A stretch of 64,000 bases of DNA, taken from the NCBI GenBank assembly GCA_963678705.1, contig OY783214.1, positions 10,788,001-10,852,000 on the forward strand. Direction: 5' to 3'. This stretch comes from Panorpa germanica (lineage: Eukaryota > Arthropoda > Insecta > Mecoptera > Panorpidae). The notes below the pieces were generated by a model. That model saw nothing but the letters and a program-made list of their open reading frames with translations. It was not told the DNA's origin and did no database searches. This document shows positions 1 to 9,834 of the stretch, piece after piece (positions within the stretch are counted from its first letter, which is position 1; every line of letters begins with the position of its first letter). A program made the position numbers and the translations under genes.

Positions 1-36
1 AGGTTAATAAAATATTAAATATGTTAAATATTTCAG

Positions 37-342
37 AGCACTAAAATTGCCGACGCCGCATACAACTCGTCCTGGTATCTCACAGACAGAAGATTTCGCC
101 AGCTGATCCATATTATCATTCTCCGAGCGCAGAAACCACAAGTTGTGACCGCACTTCGCTTCTCTGTCTTATCATTCAAAAGTTTCTCTGCGGTAAGTTT
201 TCTGATATATATATTTCGTTTGGTTCGATACCCAGGCTTTATTATATCAACCGTAACATATACCACTTTGTATACTTTACAGATCTTGAAATCATCTTAC
301 TCATACTTCACCCTGCTCCAGACATCCTACTACGATAAGTAA
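37..342 (+). CDS. Odorant receptor OR-A, 3' end only (exons 4-5)
   Basis: This is the last two exons of an insect odorant receptor whose 5' part lies before the window. Exon 4 is 37-192 (52 codons, after a TTTCAG acceptor, donor gtaagt). Exon 5 is 283-342 and ends in TAA. Exon 4 carries the family signature around AAYNSSWYLTD, then LRAQKPQVVTALRFSVLSF. Exon 5 starts ILKSSYSYF and ends YYDK. This is the TM7/C-terminal segment of the 7tm_6 family, the part that in known receptors contacts Orco. Exon sizes (156 and 60 bp) and phase 0 match the ten complete genes downstream. No stop or frameshift is seen. The upstream exons must be checked before calling it intact. Confidence 0.85.
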   Translation, partial: STKIADAAYNSSWYLTDRRFRQLIHIIILRAQKPQVVTALRFSVLSFKSFSAVSFLIYIFRLVRYPGFIISTVTYTTLYTLQILKSSYSYFTLLQTSYYDK

Positions 343-1275
343 AACATCTAGCTTCTTAGAGAATCGACATCTTAACTCGCTCATTCAACCACTGACTACG
401 CTACTAGTGCACAGCACTAATTAAATTTTATTTTTATAGAATTTTTCACATCAAATAATAATACACTTAAATTATTTTCATAGATATTTTTCTATTAGTT
501 CAACAATCATTCTAAGGGTCAAGTAAAATCAAGGGTCGACTAATTTTTCTGAGTATTTCACAAAAACTTTTGTAAAATTTTACAGAATCCAAACTTAAAG
601 ATTCAAAATATTTAAGTTTATTGAATCTGCTGATATAAAGTATGCAGTAATAAATAGAAAAAGATTATACTATATACGGCACACAGAAATGAATCAGTAG
701 AGTCTATGAAAGAATACGTTAAAATTACGTTAATAATACGTTATTTATATGTGTATTATCTTAGCCTAAAATGCAAACTTTTACCCAATATGGGGTGTTT
801 TATCTTAGCCGACCCGTATCCTAAATCGACGCAAACAAATTATTTTTCAAATAGAATATATTGTAGTTAAGAATAGATATTTTTCTAAAACAGAAATATA
901 TATAGAGTTTAACGCACTAAGTATTTTTATAAATAATTTGAAAATTATGTGACGTGTAGATGATATTAAAATAGGTCGTAATTCTGAATTGCGCATTTTG
1001 TGAATTTTCAGCGCTTTTATGTAAAGTGAATTAATATTATTTTAATTTGATTTAGCATATATATTTGGTATAAGACTTTTAATTGTACACCGGTTTTTTA
1101 GTTCCTAATCAATTCACAAAAATTCTAGTTTTGTCAAAGATAAATTAAGTTATTTTGCTTGGGAGAGCTGAGAAAGAAAAGCATTAACCAATGTTTATAT
1201 TAAAGCTCAGCGAACGATTCATTTCACTCTACGCAACAGCACTAGAAACTGCAAATCGGAGTTACCATAAGTACT

Positions 1276-1292
1276 AACACACACACACACAC
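1276..1292. repeat. (AC)n microsatellite
   Basis: About eight AC dinucleotides in a row in intergenic DNA. It is a simple-sequence repeat with no visible function. Confidence 0.7.
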
Positions 1293-1939
1293 AAATTAAT
1301 TTAGATAATGTAATGGTTCCTCATAAATAAAAATTGAAAATATATATTTGCTTAATTATTATTCTGAGAAGTAAAAGGATAATTTTAAATAACGAATAAA
1401 AACTTTCAGAAGTAATTATAAAAATATTGAAACAAAACACAAAATTCATTTTAAACTGCAACTGCATTCCTATTGGAAAATTTCATTTGCCAAGCAAAAA
1501 ATTGTCACTGGTTAGAATTAAAGTTGAAAGTAGAAATTTCAGTTAAAAGAATTAAAGTATAGAAACATGTAATTCAAAGATGACAGTATTTTGGCTGCGA
1601 TCAAAATTAAAATTTAAAGACAACAGAAAACTTTAAAATTATTTTTTTACAACAGAATGTAATCTACATTTAAAAAACTAAAGCCAAGGAGCTTCAGTCA
1701 TGATCCTGCGCAACTAGTCACATATGTATAAATTGAAAAAAATTGCATAAAACTGTACCCAATTATTTAAAGTAAATTATATAATTATTACACTTGCATT
1801 CATTGTTTAATTTAAAAAAGAACTTTTTAATTATTTCATTTTATTTCTTTTAAAACTTCATTTTTTCTAACCGTACTGGGTAATTACGCTAACTTTTATT
1901 CATTTCATGTCTCTCTATTAGTTCTCTTACACTTCTCTA

Positions 1940-2020
1940 CCAGTAATATTAATTATTATTATTAATAATAATAATAATATTAATAATATTATTATTATAA
2001 TTAATAATAAGTATTATTAA
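1940..2020. repeat. ATT/AAT low-complexity palindromic tract
   Basis: Runs of ATT followed by AAT triplets can fold back on themselves. This is simple-sequence DNA between OR-A and OR-B. Confidence 0.7.
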
Positions 2021-2064
2021 TTACAACGTTAAATAAGTTTTAAAGAATCAAACCATTATTTGAA

Positions 2065-2120
2065 AACAAATAAACTTTTTAATTTAACAAGTAGGGTAAA
2101 AATAATCAGGGTCGAACTCA
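2065..2120 (+). promoter_or_regulatory. Upstream conserved block A, degenerate copy (OR-B)
   Basis: It contains CAAATAAACTTTT, then GTAGGGTA, then CAGGGTCGAACT. This matches in order the block found before OR-D to OR-G (AAATAAACTTTTATT, TAGGGTA, ACAGGGTCGTACT). It lies about 0.8 kb before the distal promoter of OR-B. The function is inferred only from its recurrence. Confidence 0.4.
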
Positions 2121-2903
2121 GATTGAGTTAAATTTAAATATTAATATGTTTAAAACTTAGGACGATTTTATAAATAAATTAAAACCGATATTAAATGCGA
2201 AGAATTAAGTTATTTTATATAGTATAGAACACTGTATAAGTTTTCATCAGGAGAGCTAATTTAAAAATATGTTAATTTCTATTTTATTCGCTATATTTTT
2301 ATGGAAACTAGCACAGAAGTGTAATATAATTATTTTTATAAATCCAAATATGTTTTCTATCAACTTATCTGACTCTGAGTTATTTTAGAAGCGTGACAGT
2401 TAGCTGTTTGTAAAACTAACACTTAGTTATTTAGGGTTGTTCGATGGAATTTAGTGAAATATTAATTTCGATATTAAATGTTATATTTTTATATAATAAG
2501 AGACACTGCTTTTCATAAATTATTCATCATTTTCTAACAACATAATTTTTTTAATATATTTAAGTGTTTGTAGTTTGAAATAGATGTTACAGAAAGTTAA
2601 CATCTCTAGCTATTTGTCTATAAACGTTGTGTTTATCAACTTTTAATATATTTTATAAATCGAACAACAAATTGATTCTTAATTGGCTAGCTTCATGCTG
2701 GTAACATATAACCTTAAATTTGCAATAGGCTATGCCAAATATTGATAATAAATACCGTTACATCATCCTTAAGCCATTACATAACCATCTTCTTATTTAT
2801 AACAAGAATAAGCTATTATTATAACCACCATTTATCTTTATACAACTGACTTAACTATTATGATTTACTTTTCATTTCGATCTTAAAATCTTTGTCAGTA
2901 TTC

Positions 2904-2985
2904 CACTCACTATAGACACCTATTTAAGCGCAACTTTTCTTTGTTTTTGTTTAGTTGTGTTTCAAAATTCAAACTGAAAACCAAG
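2904..2985 (+). promoter_or_regulatory. Distal (orphan or alternative) receptor-type promoter of OR-B
   Basis: It reads CACTCACTATA, TATTTAAG at 2921-2928 and TTAGTTGTG at about 2951, then a CAAAATTCAAAC stretch typical of the 5' UTR start in this family. The layout is the same as at the other loci, but no coding exon follows directly. The next receptor start is 1.2 kb away and has its own promoter at 4071. It is either the relic of a lost gene or an alternative promoter whose leader would splice to the TTTTTCCAG acceptor at 4052-4060. Confidence 0.6.
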
Positions 2986-4060
2986 AGAACACGGAATAAA
3001 TCATAAAGAAAACACACTGCTGATATACAGAAACATCGAAATAATTAACAAAGAAAATCGTTGTTTAGTTATTGTTAGGTACTAATACTTATTACTTTTT
3101 ATTTGAGAAAGGTTGAAAGTCTAAGTCGGCAAAGATTTGGTGTAAGTAGGTTTTCGCTAAACTTTCACTAGAACTTTTGTTGTACAATTGTTGCCACATT
3201 CTTATTAATTATCTAAGACCATTTGAACATCTACTATTTGCTTTACTACTATACTATCGTTGCAGGCAATTGTGGCTGTATTTGGTGTGTAACCTTTCCT
3301 TATATTTGGGTTATTGTACCAGGCCTCTAAAAGGTTAATGCGGCCCTGCATGTACTTGTTCACAATTCTGTCTAAAGTCCTTTCTTAATTTGAACCTCAC
3401 ACCATTACACAACTATATGAATCCTACGCGGTTGACACTTTTTAACAAGAAATGTTTTATCACATGCATTAATTTAATTCCAATATTCTTAAAAACGATT
3501 GTCAAATAGAGAACCGACTTTAATCGGGCTTGTTCTATATTATTATTAGTCGAATTGCGATATTTATTACCATTTAGATAATCTATCAAAAAGAAAACTT
3601 ATTATTTGATTGTTAACTACTAACTATATTCCATTAATCATTAAAACTTTCCCCCCACTTTTATCCGATTCAACGAGGCCACACAGACTTACATTAATTA
3701 GTGAATAGTCATTCATGTTAGGTAATAAAATATTCATTGATATTTCCTTTCTCTGAAAAGTGATCACATGATCATATTCACAACAGGTAGAAAGCTTGTG
3801 CTCAACTCCCACCATTTCCTACACAACCCACCCACTTATAGGGGTGTTTAATCTAAACATAAAAATTCTAAAAGCAACTACTTGTTATAGATTGTCTATC
3901 TAGATATCATTTAGGTTAATAAATACTAAATTACATAATGAAATTCCTTTTGTCTAAAAAGAATCAACAAAAATACAGTAATTATTTGAGAGTGTGTGTA
4001 AAAAATAAAAATTAATTTAATCAAATGATTTTACGTAATAAACAAGAAATATTTTTCCAG
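2986..4060. other. Gap between distal and proximal promoters of OR-B
   Basis: No receptor exon or convincing ORF was found. A possible splice donor (GGTGTAAGTAGG, near 3139) and an acceptor-like TTTTTCCAG ending at 4060 would allow a leader intron, but this is untested. Confidence 0.45.
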
Positions 4061-4070
4061 GATTTCTCAG

Positions 4071-4140
4071 CACTATACCGAAGTATTTAAAGAAGGATGT
4101 CTTACCAAAATCCAGTAGTCGTACTCCAAACTTCAATCTG
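4071..4140 (+). promoter_or_regulatory. Proximal core promoter of OR-B
   Basis: CACTATA is followed by TATTTAA at 4084-4090. An initiator-like stretch (CCAGTAGTCGTAC) lies about 30 bp downstream, then CAAACTTCAA. This lines up with the promoter of every other gene in the array. It places the transcription start near 4115, downstream of the first in-frame ATG (4097), which favours ATG 4166 as the start codon. Confidence 0.65.
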
Positions 4141-4165
4141 CGAGCTATTAAGAGAGATAGCAGTC

Positions 4166-6227
4166 ATGAAGCTACTAAAGGAAGACTTTATAAAATCCAT
4201 AAAAATATCGAAAATAGCATCTGCTTCAATCGGGATTCTAATCTACAAAAGAGAAAATGAACTTTCCAAATTTATGAGCTATGTAAATAAGCTACACTAT
4301 CGTCTCGCGTTATATTTCTTCGCATTGGCAGTCATAGGAGAAATAGTTGATTTATTTCTGTTGATGAAGACGAATTTCTTGGCTGTTACAAATGTCCTGC
4401 CCTGCATTTGTTACTGCATAGTCAGTTTGTGCAAGTTTATGTCCATGGCTTCAAATTTGGAAAAATCTCAGAAACTTTTATACGATTTAGAAGATCTCTG
4501 GTGCGGCGACGAACTCAATGAGTACGAAGTGAAGCTGATGACCGAAAACACCAACAATGGAAAACAAGTGCAAGTGATACTAACAATTTTAACATGCACC
4601 TGTGGGATTATCTTCGGGGTATCATCTTTCATCGTACTGGTATCTACGTATATAAAAACTGGTGAAATTGTCAAAACGCTTCCATACTTTATCTACCTCC
4701 CTTGGGATACAACAGGACCTTTCTCGTATCCCATCGGGTATCTAATTCACCTAGTTTCTTCGTACATTGGCTTTGTGGGAGTTGTACTGTCGGATACTTT
4801 TTTCATTGCATCTGTGGTCCACATGAGCAGTCAGTTTAAGCTTCTTCATTACCGGATTCTATGCGTGATTAAAGAATCACTTCCTGTTTCTTTCATTATC
4901 AACCTGGACATCGATCACAACTACCACAAGAACATGTATGAGGCACTGATTGTATGCATCAAACGACACTCGGAACTAATTGAGTAAATATCCAGCTCAC
5001 TTTATAACAAATGCTTATTATAACAATTTTGAGGACATTATTTTGTTGTTTCTAATACGTTTGTGTTGCAAATCTGAGTTTGTTTTAATTAAAATAATGT
5101 GAAATGTGCGTGGGAATTTCCTTATTTCAATTTCTTAATAATTTTTCAGAATGTCAAACAAATTGGAAGAAATTCTTTCCCTTTCAATTCTGCTGAACTT
5201 CATAAACAGCTCGATCATTATTTGTTGCGCAGGATTTAATTCAATTGTAAGTAAAACCATGACACTATGCCCTCTTTAATAAGACCAATATCATAATAGT
5301 ATTATTTATTTTTAAGGATAATTCTGAAGTTTACTTTTCTTATATTAATTTTATTTCGGTCAATTTATTGTCCAGTTATATAATAAAAATTAACCTTCTA
5401 TATAAATTTACGGTGTCTGATGTAAATAAAGCTTTCTATGTAAGTTTACATGATGATATACATTATACTAATATATTAGTAAGAAATTTTACTTTGGTAA
5501 AGAACAAAATATAACGTTAGGTAAAATAGTTTGTGTATTGTGTATAAAATTATGTTACGTTTGTTATTACGTTTGGTGTCTAGCGGGATCAATCTGTTAC
5601 AGTAGCATGATATTTAAAAGTTAAAACTTGTGTTGTAGAGAATAAGTTATTAATTACAAATTAATATCTAATAATGTAATTAATTTCCAGGCAGTTACAG
5701 GAGTTGAACTAGCAGTATTCATCACATTTTTCGGGATGAGTATCTATCAAATTTACGCATTGTCTTGGGCAGGGAATCATCTGATTGACACGGTAAGTTT
5801 TCCAAAAATCAGATGTGTTTTATTTTAACACATGTTATATATTTGTAATTTAATATCTTGTTATAGAGCTCTGAGATTGCTGATGCTGCCTACAATTCAG
5901 CTTGGTATCTGGCGGACAAAAAATTCAGGCAACTCATTCATATTATGATCCACCGAGCGCAGAAACCACAGGTAGTGACTGCTCTAGGATTCTCAGTGGT
6001 GTCTTTCAGGAGTTTATTTTCGGTAAAATAATTTTTTAGATATTTATTTTACAATGATTAATTACTTGTTATACTCTGATTAAGTTAAAGCATCTAATAC
6101 AAAATTGGTGTGTTAAATATTTCAATTTTCAGAAATTGTAATTCAGTAATTTACCTATTTTCAGATATTGAGCTCAGCTTACTCATATTTTACGTTGTTG
6201 AATACTTCTTATCAAAATAAAAATTAA
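4166..6227 (+). CDS. Odorant receptor OR-B (7tm_6), five exons
   Basis: Exons: 4166-4983, 5150-5246, 5691-5792, 5867-6022, 6165-6227. The product is about 411 residues. Exon 1 carries the N-terminus MKLLKEDF, TM1 around residues 42-62, TM2 with NFLAVTNVLPCICYC, TM3-4 and the PWDTTGPFSYP loop. Exon 2 (MSNKLEEIL...SSIIICC) is TM5, exon 3 (ending LSWAGNHLIDT) TM6, exons 4-5 TM7. As a family member it should form an odor-gated cation channel with Orco in sensory-neuron dendrites. Its closest neighbour is OR-C (shared WCG at the LEDLWCG motif). The start at 4166 is chosen from promoter position and from MKL starts in paralogs. An in-frame ATG at 4097 would add 23 residues if the distal promoter is used. 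All splice sites are GT-AG, with no breaks. The substrate is unknown. Confidence 0.9.
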
Positions 6228-7299
6228 TATCAAAATAATCAGCGGCTGCCTTACTACAAAGGCATGAACTGCACCACACCACTGCAAGTTTCTTGAAAAC
6301 TTTAGCACTTATAATTAACTACCTGTCTTAAATTTAAACAACAAAAAATATTATGCTACAATTTACTTCATGTTGCATTTTGTTATGGGCGTGTCTTTTG
6401 TGCCGCTCTAATTATTATTGTAAATTACTTCTGGTAAACACTAATGTACTCGCTAAACACAAGTCATAGATGGTACCTTACATGTATATAGTATTTTACT
6501 GAAGCGACACCTAGTAATATTTTATCTAAAAGGGTATTATTACTCGTACCTAAACCGGTCTACTTAAGTCTTTACGATTATATTGGTGGGCAAAAACGTA
6601 GATTTATTTTCAACTTCAAATAGATCACAAACAGTTCTATTTATGTAACATAGTTAATGTGACAGATAACTTTTGTTCCGTTAGAAATACCTTAAATACG
6701 TTCTTTAGCAAAAAAATAATTCGCATAGTGATTACACGTCTAATCTCTAACTATATCGTTAGTAAAATATTTGAAACTAAATAAAGTTAAAACTAAGAAT
6801 TAACTATTGATTATTATAAACAATATATTCGATTTAATTTCGAATGATATTTCCTTAGAAGTTCCTATTAAGAAAAGTTCCTTAATTTCAAACTAATATT
6901 AAAGTAGGACAATATTTTTATAGTAAATTTATCAGAAATGCATTTAATGATAAGTATTTTGAAACACTAAAATAGTAACACAGTTAAATAGTCCAAATAA
7001 TTTGGGCATGTTTAAAAATTATAAATACGAACTAACAGAAAATGTAATACCTTCTTAATAAATAATTCTATCAATCTTAGATAGTTATTAGAAAGTAACC
7101 TCGCAAAAATTACATTTTAAAGTTAGTGCATAACTTTAATTATTAGTAATAATTAATATCAAAAACTCACATAAACAGCATTGAATGTATTATATTATTA
7201 TCTCAAACACTAATAATAAATAAAAAAAAATCAACACTTGCAACTTTGTTTTTCTTTCTTTCTCAAGCTTTTCTTTATTCTTATTATATTTAACACAGA

Positions 7300-7456
7300 C
7301 GATACAAACAGTGTGGAAAATATTGACGCTAGACGCTGGACTTCTGTGCCTTAAGGTTTGATCCCCGAACCACAGTATTCTGGGTTTGGTTGTTATCAAG
7401 TTTAATTGATTATGTGCATACCTAATTATAAACAGCAGTGCAATATATGAGGTCAC
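7300..7456 (+). repeat. Possible tRNA-derived SINE fragment
   Basis: It contains GGTTTGATCCCCGAACCA, close to a Pol III B-box (GGTTCGANNCC), and then a stretch related to the segment at 27890-28010 (ATTATGTGCATAC...TATAAACAGCAGTG versus ATACATAATCATAAAC...AGCAGCGGTG). No A-box or poly(A) tail was confidently found. Confidence 0.3.
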
Positions 7457-7660
7457 AGCACCACAAACACTGCTAACATAGAAGGAGTTACTATGTTCTC
7501 AATGAAAAACTATTATGAAAGTAGTCGTTCCCTTTATCAAAACTTCATGCATGCTTTGACACTCATTTTAGTTAACAACGTTTTCTATCTATTACTTTTC
7601 TTTTTTCTTTTAATTATAAACTTAACAAACTTCACTAATAACTAACCATTTTTTTACAAT

Positions 7661-7712
7661 AAGTAACTTTTGTTACAAAGAGGGTGACAATACGCAGTGC
7701 CGTACTTTACTG
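7661..7712 (+). promoter_or_regulatory. Upstream conserved block A, degenerate copy (OR-C)
   Basis: It has AACTTTTGTTACAAAGAGGG, then CGCAGTGCCGTACTTTACTG. This aligns with block A of the other loci and lies about 1.1 kb before the distal promoter of OR-C. Confidence 0.35.
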
Positions 7713-8750
7713 AAAACAAAAAATAAAGATATATTTTATTACCTAATAAAATATTGCTTACATACCATAATTTTTATTTATTTGTAAATCATATAAAAAA
7801 TTTATTAATTACAAAATTATTAGTTTTTATTTTTGATGAAATTCTCTATAGAAAAAATGTAGAAACGTAGAAACTAATGCGAGTAAACCTACTTTTATTT
7901 CTTAATAAAATGTAAATGAAACTTAACGGCTCTGAGTTTTACTTTAACTAACAATTATCTGTTGGAAAATTATATGTAGAGATATATAGTGTTGTTAAGT
8001 TGAATTTTTATATTTTTAAACAAAAGGAACATATTTTCGAGATAAAAACAACGTTTAAAAAGCATCTCAATAATAATGTGTCAAGTATTTATTTTTATTT
8101 TAGAGTATATTTTGAAAGTTAAAATTTATGATATTTAAATAAATGGGATAATATTTGGCAAGTAACATCTATTTTATATACTATTTAATATAAAAATGTT
8201 TAAACTTTTAAAGCTTTAGAAGTTCTATTCAGACATGTTCGAACCGGTCGTGTCTGTTAGATTAAGTTTAGTTGAACGATTGACTAAATCTCGTAATAAT
8301 AATATATATGAGTATTACATTATTTTACGTAACTTATAAAATGATATAAATTACATGAATAAATATTTTTATAATTTCCAATTTATTTACGAGCATAAGT
8401 AGATGAATTATACATCTACGTATCAAATACATCAAGTAAACAAACAGTTTTAAGTGATTTATCAATTAGTTTTAATTCTATATAATATTTTATATGTTAT
8501 GTAATATGTATGTAATTTTTTGTGTTGGAAGTTAGTAAAGATTATTTAAAATTACGCATGTGTAAAGCTATAACATGTAAGGAAATGTGTTTATGTTTCA
8601 CTTGTGTATACATATAGATATACGATTATACAATTGTATCGAGAATCTTTATGTTAATACCGTTAGGGGAAGCAATAAGGTATTTCGCAAAATTAAATGA
8701 ACTAATTACTTCGATAAACACAAATTTAATTTTATATTTCGCAGTATTGC

Positions 8751-8820
8751 ACTCACTATAGAAAGCTATTTAAACGCAACTTTCCTGCAGTCTGATTTAG
8801 TTCTGTTTAGAAATTCAACC
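8751..8820 (+). promoter_or_regulatory. Distal (orphan or alternative) receptor-type promoter of OR-C
   Basis: ACTCACTATA, TATTTAA at 8767-8773, GATTTAGTTCTG near 8794 and then an AAATTCAACC leader closely match the orphan promoter at 2904. No receptor ORF follows until 9835. The pair 2904/8751 probably predates the OR-B/OR-C duplication. Confidence 0.6.
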
Positions 8821-9737
8821 AGAAAATTAGACACAAAATAAATGAATAGGAAAATAACAAAATAATATTTTAAAAAATTATACAAAGTCCAAAAAATTGG
8901 TTTTTAAAGTAAGCAAGAAAAATAGTTAATAATTTTGATATTTATTTATTATTTTTATTAGGCTTTGACTTATTCAACATTCTTACCTTAAAATATCAGA
9001 AAACACAAGTAAATATTACAATAAATATTAAACTTCAAAATATAAAATTTCTTAGCAAATATTTAAGATTAAAATTATTTGTGGACAAAATGAAGAACAT
9101 TCAATTATAAAAATATGTGATATTAAAAATGCTTAAATATTATAAACGTATTAATATTCATAACGTATGCAATTGTTAAAGTTTAAAGCTAAATGCAAAT
9201 ATTCTAATTCACTTTCGGTTTGTAAATTTACATTCTAATATTTCTCTAACTACAAACGTCCTAATGGTTTAATGGTTAAATCGCTATCCAGCAATTATAA
9301 TTTATTATTTATCTAAAATTCATTTTTAAATTGTCTATCACATAGAGTTAATGATTTTAATATTAAGAAAATCAACAGTTTCCCCCACCCTAACCGCAGC
9401 ACCTGGAACCATTAAAGTTTTAGAACATTCCAAACGTGATGACTGTTCAACTTCTGACTTTTATAAATTATTTACTAAAACGCTTTTATCTAAAACCACG
9501 CCTGCTATAGGGCTGTAAACTGTAGTTGTAATGTCACTAAAATCAATAAAATATTAACTCGCCAAATCTAAAAGATCTTCTGTAAATATAAGTAGTTTTC
9601 TACTAACGGTTGTTACTTCAAGTTAGGAACAATATTAACTGTTTACTTTGGTTTTTAGTGGTATTTAATATTGACAGTGATCTAGTTAGAGTGCAGAAGT
9701 TCGTGTTGTTTGAACTAGTTTTATTTTCCAGGATTTC
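8821..9737. other. Gap between distal and proximal promoters of OR-C
   Basis: No coding exon is recognised. A segment at 9478-9525 (CTATAGGGCTGTAAACTG) resembles the end of conserved block B. An acceptor-like ATTTTCCAG precedes the proximal promoter, as in OR-B. Confidence 0.45.
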
Positions 9738-9805
9738 TCACCACTACTTCTACTATTTAAGTTCGAGCCAATCATCACAAATGTCTAGTTGTACGATAGA
9801 AGTTA
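9738..9805 (+). promoter_or_regulatory. Proximal core promoter of OR-C
   Basis: CACCACTA, TATTTAA at 9754-9760 and TCTAGTTGTAC at 9784-9794 reproduce the TATA-to-initiator spacing of the other genes. The predicted start of transcription falls just after ATG 9781, so ATG 9835 is the likely first usable start. Confidence 0.7.
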
Positions 9806-9834
9806 ACATAAAGCTACGTGATCAAACGATCAGC

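Larger units (their letters stand above)
343..2900. other. Intergenic, OR-A to OR-B distal promoter
   Basis: AT-rich DNA with no convincing ORF. It holds a short (AC)n run near 1276-1292 and an AT/trinucleotide low-complexity palindromic tract at about 1940-2020. A degenerate copy of upstream block A lies at 2065-2120. Nothing else is recognised. Confidence 0.6.
6228..8750. other. Intergenic, OR-B to OR-C distal promoter
   Basis: AT-rich DNA. It holds a possible SINE-like fragment at 7300-7456 and a degenerate block A copy at 7661-7712. No gene is seen. The minus-strand ORF at 7190-7456 falls on the repeat-like segment. Confidence 0.55.

Noticed and set aside
3624..3815. Minus-strand 63-codon ORF between the OR-B promoters
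   Set aside because: It has no recognisable domain and no promoter or splice support; it is short for this AT-rich DNA.
4097..4165. Upstream in-frame ATG of OR-B
   Set aside because: It lies before the predicted start of transcription, and the 23 residues have no counterpart in paralogs.
9610..9834. Upstream in-frame extension of OR-C (75 codons)
   Set aside because: It runs through the proximal promoter and an acceptor-like site, and paralogs start at MK(L/I). Kept only as a possible alternative N-terminus.
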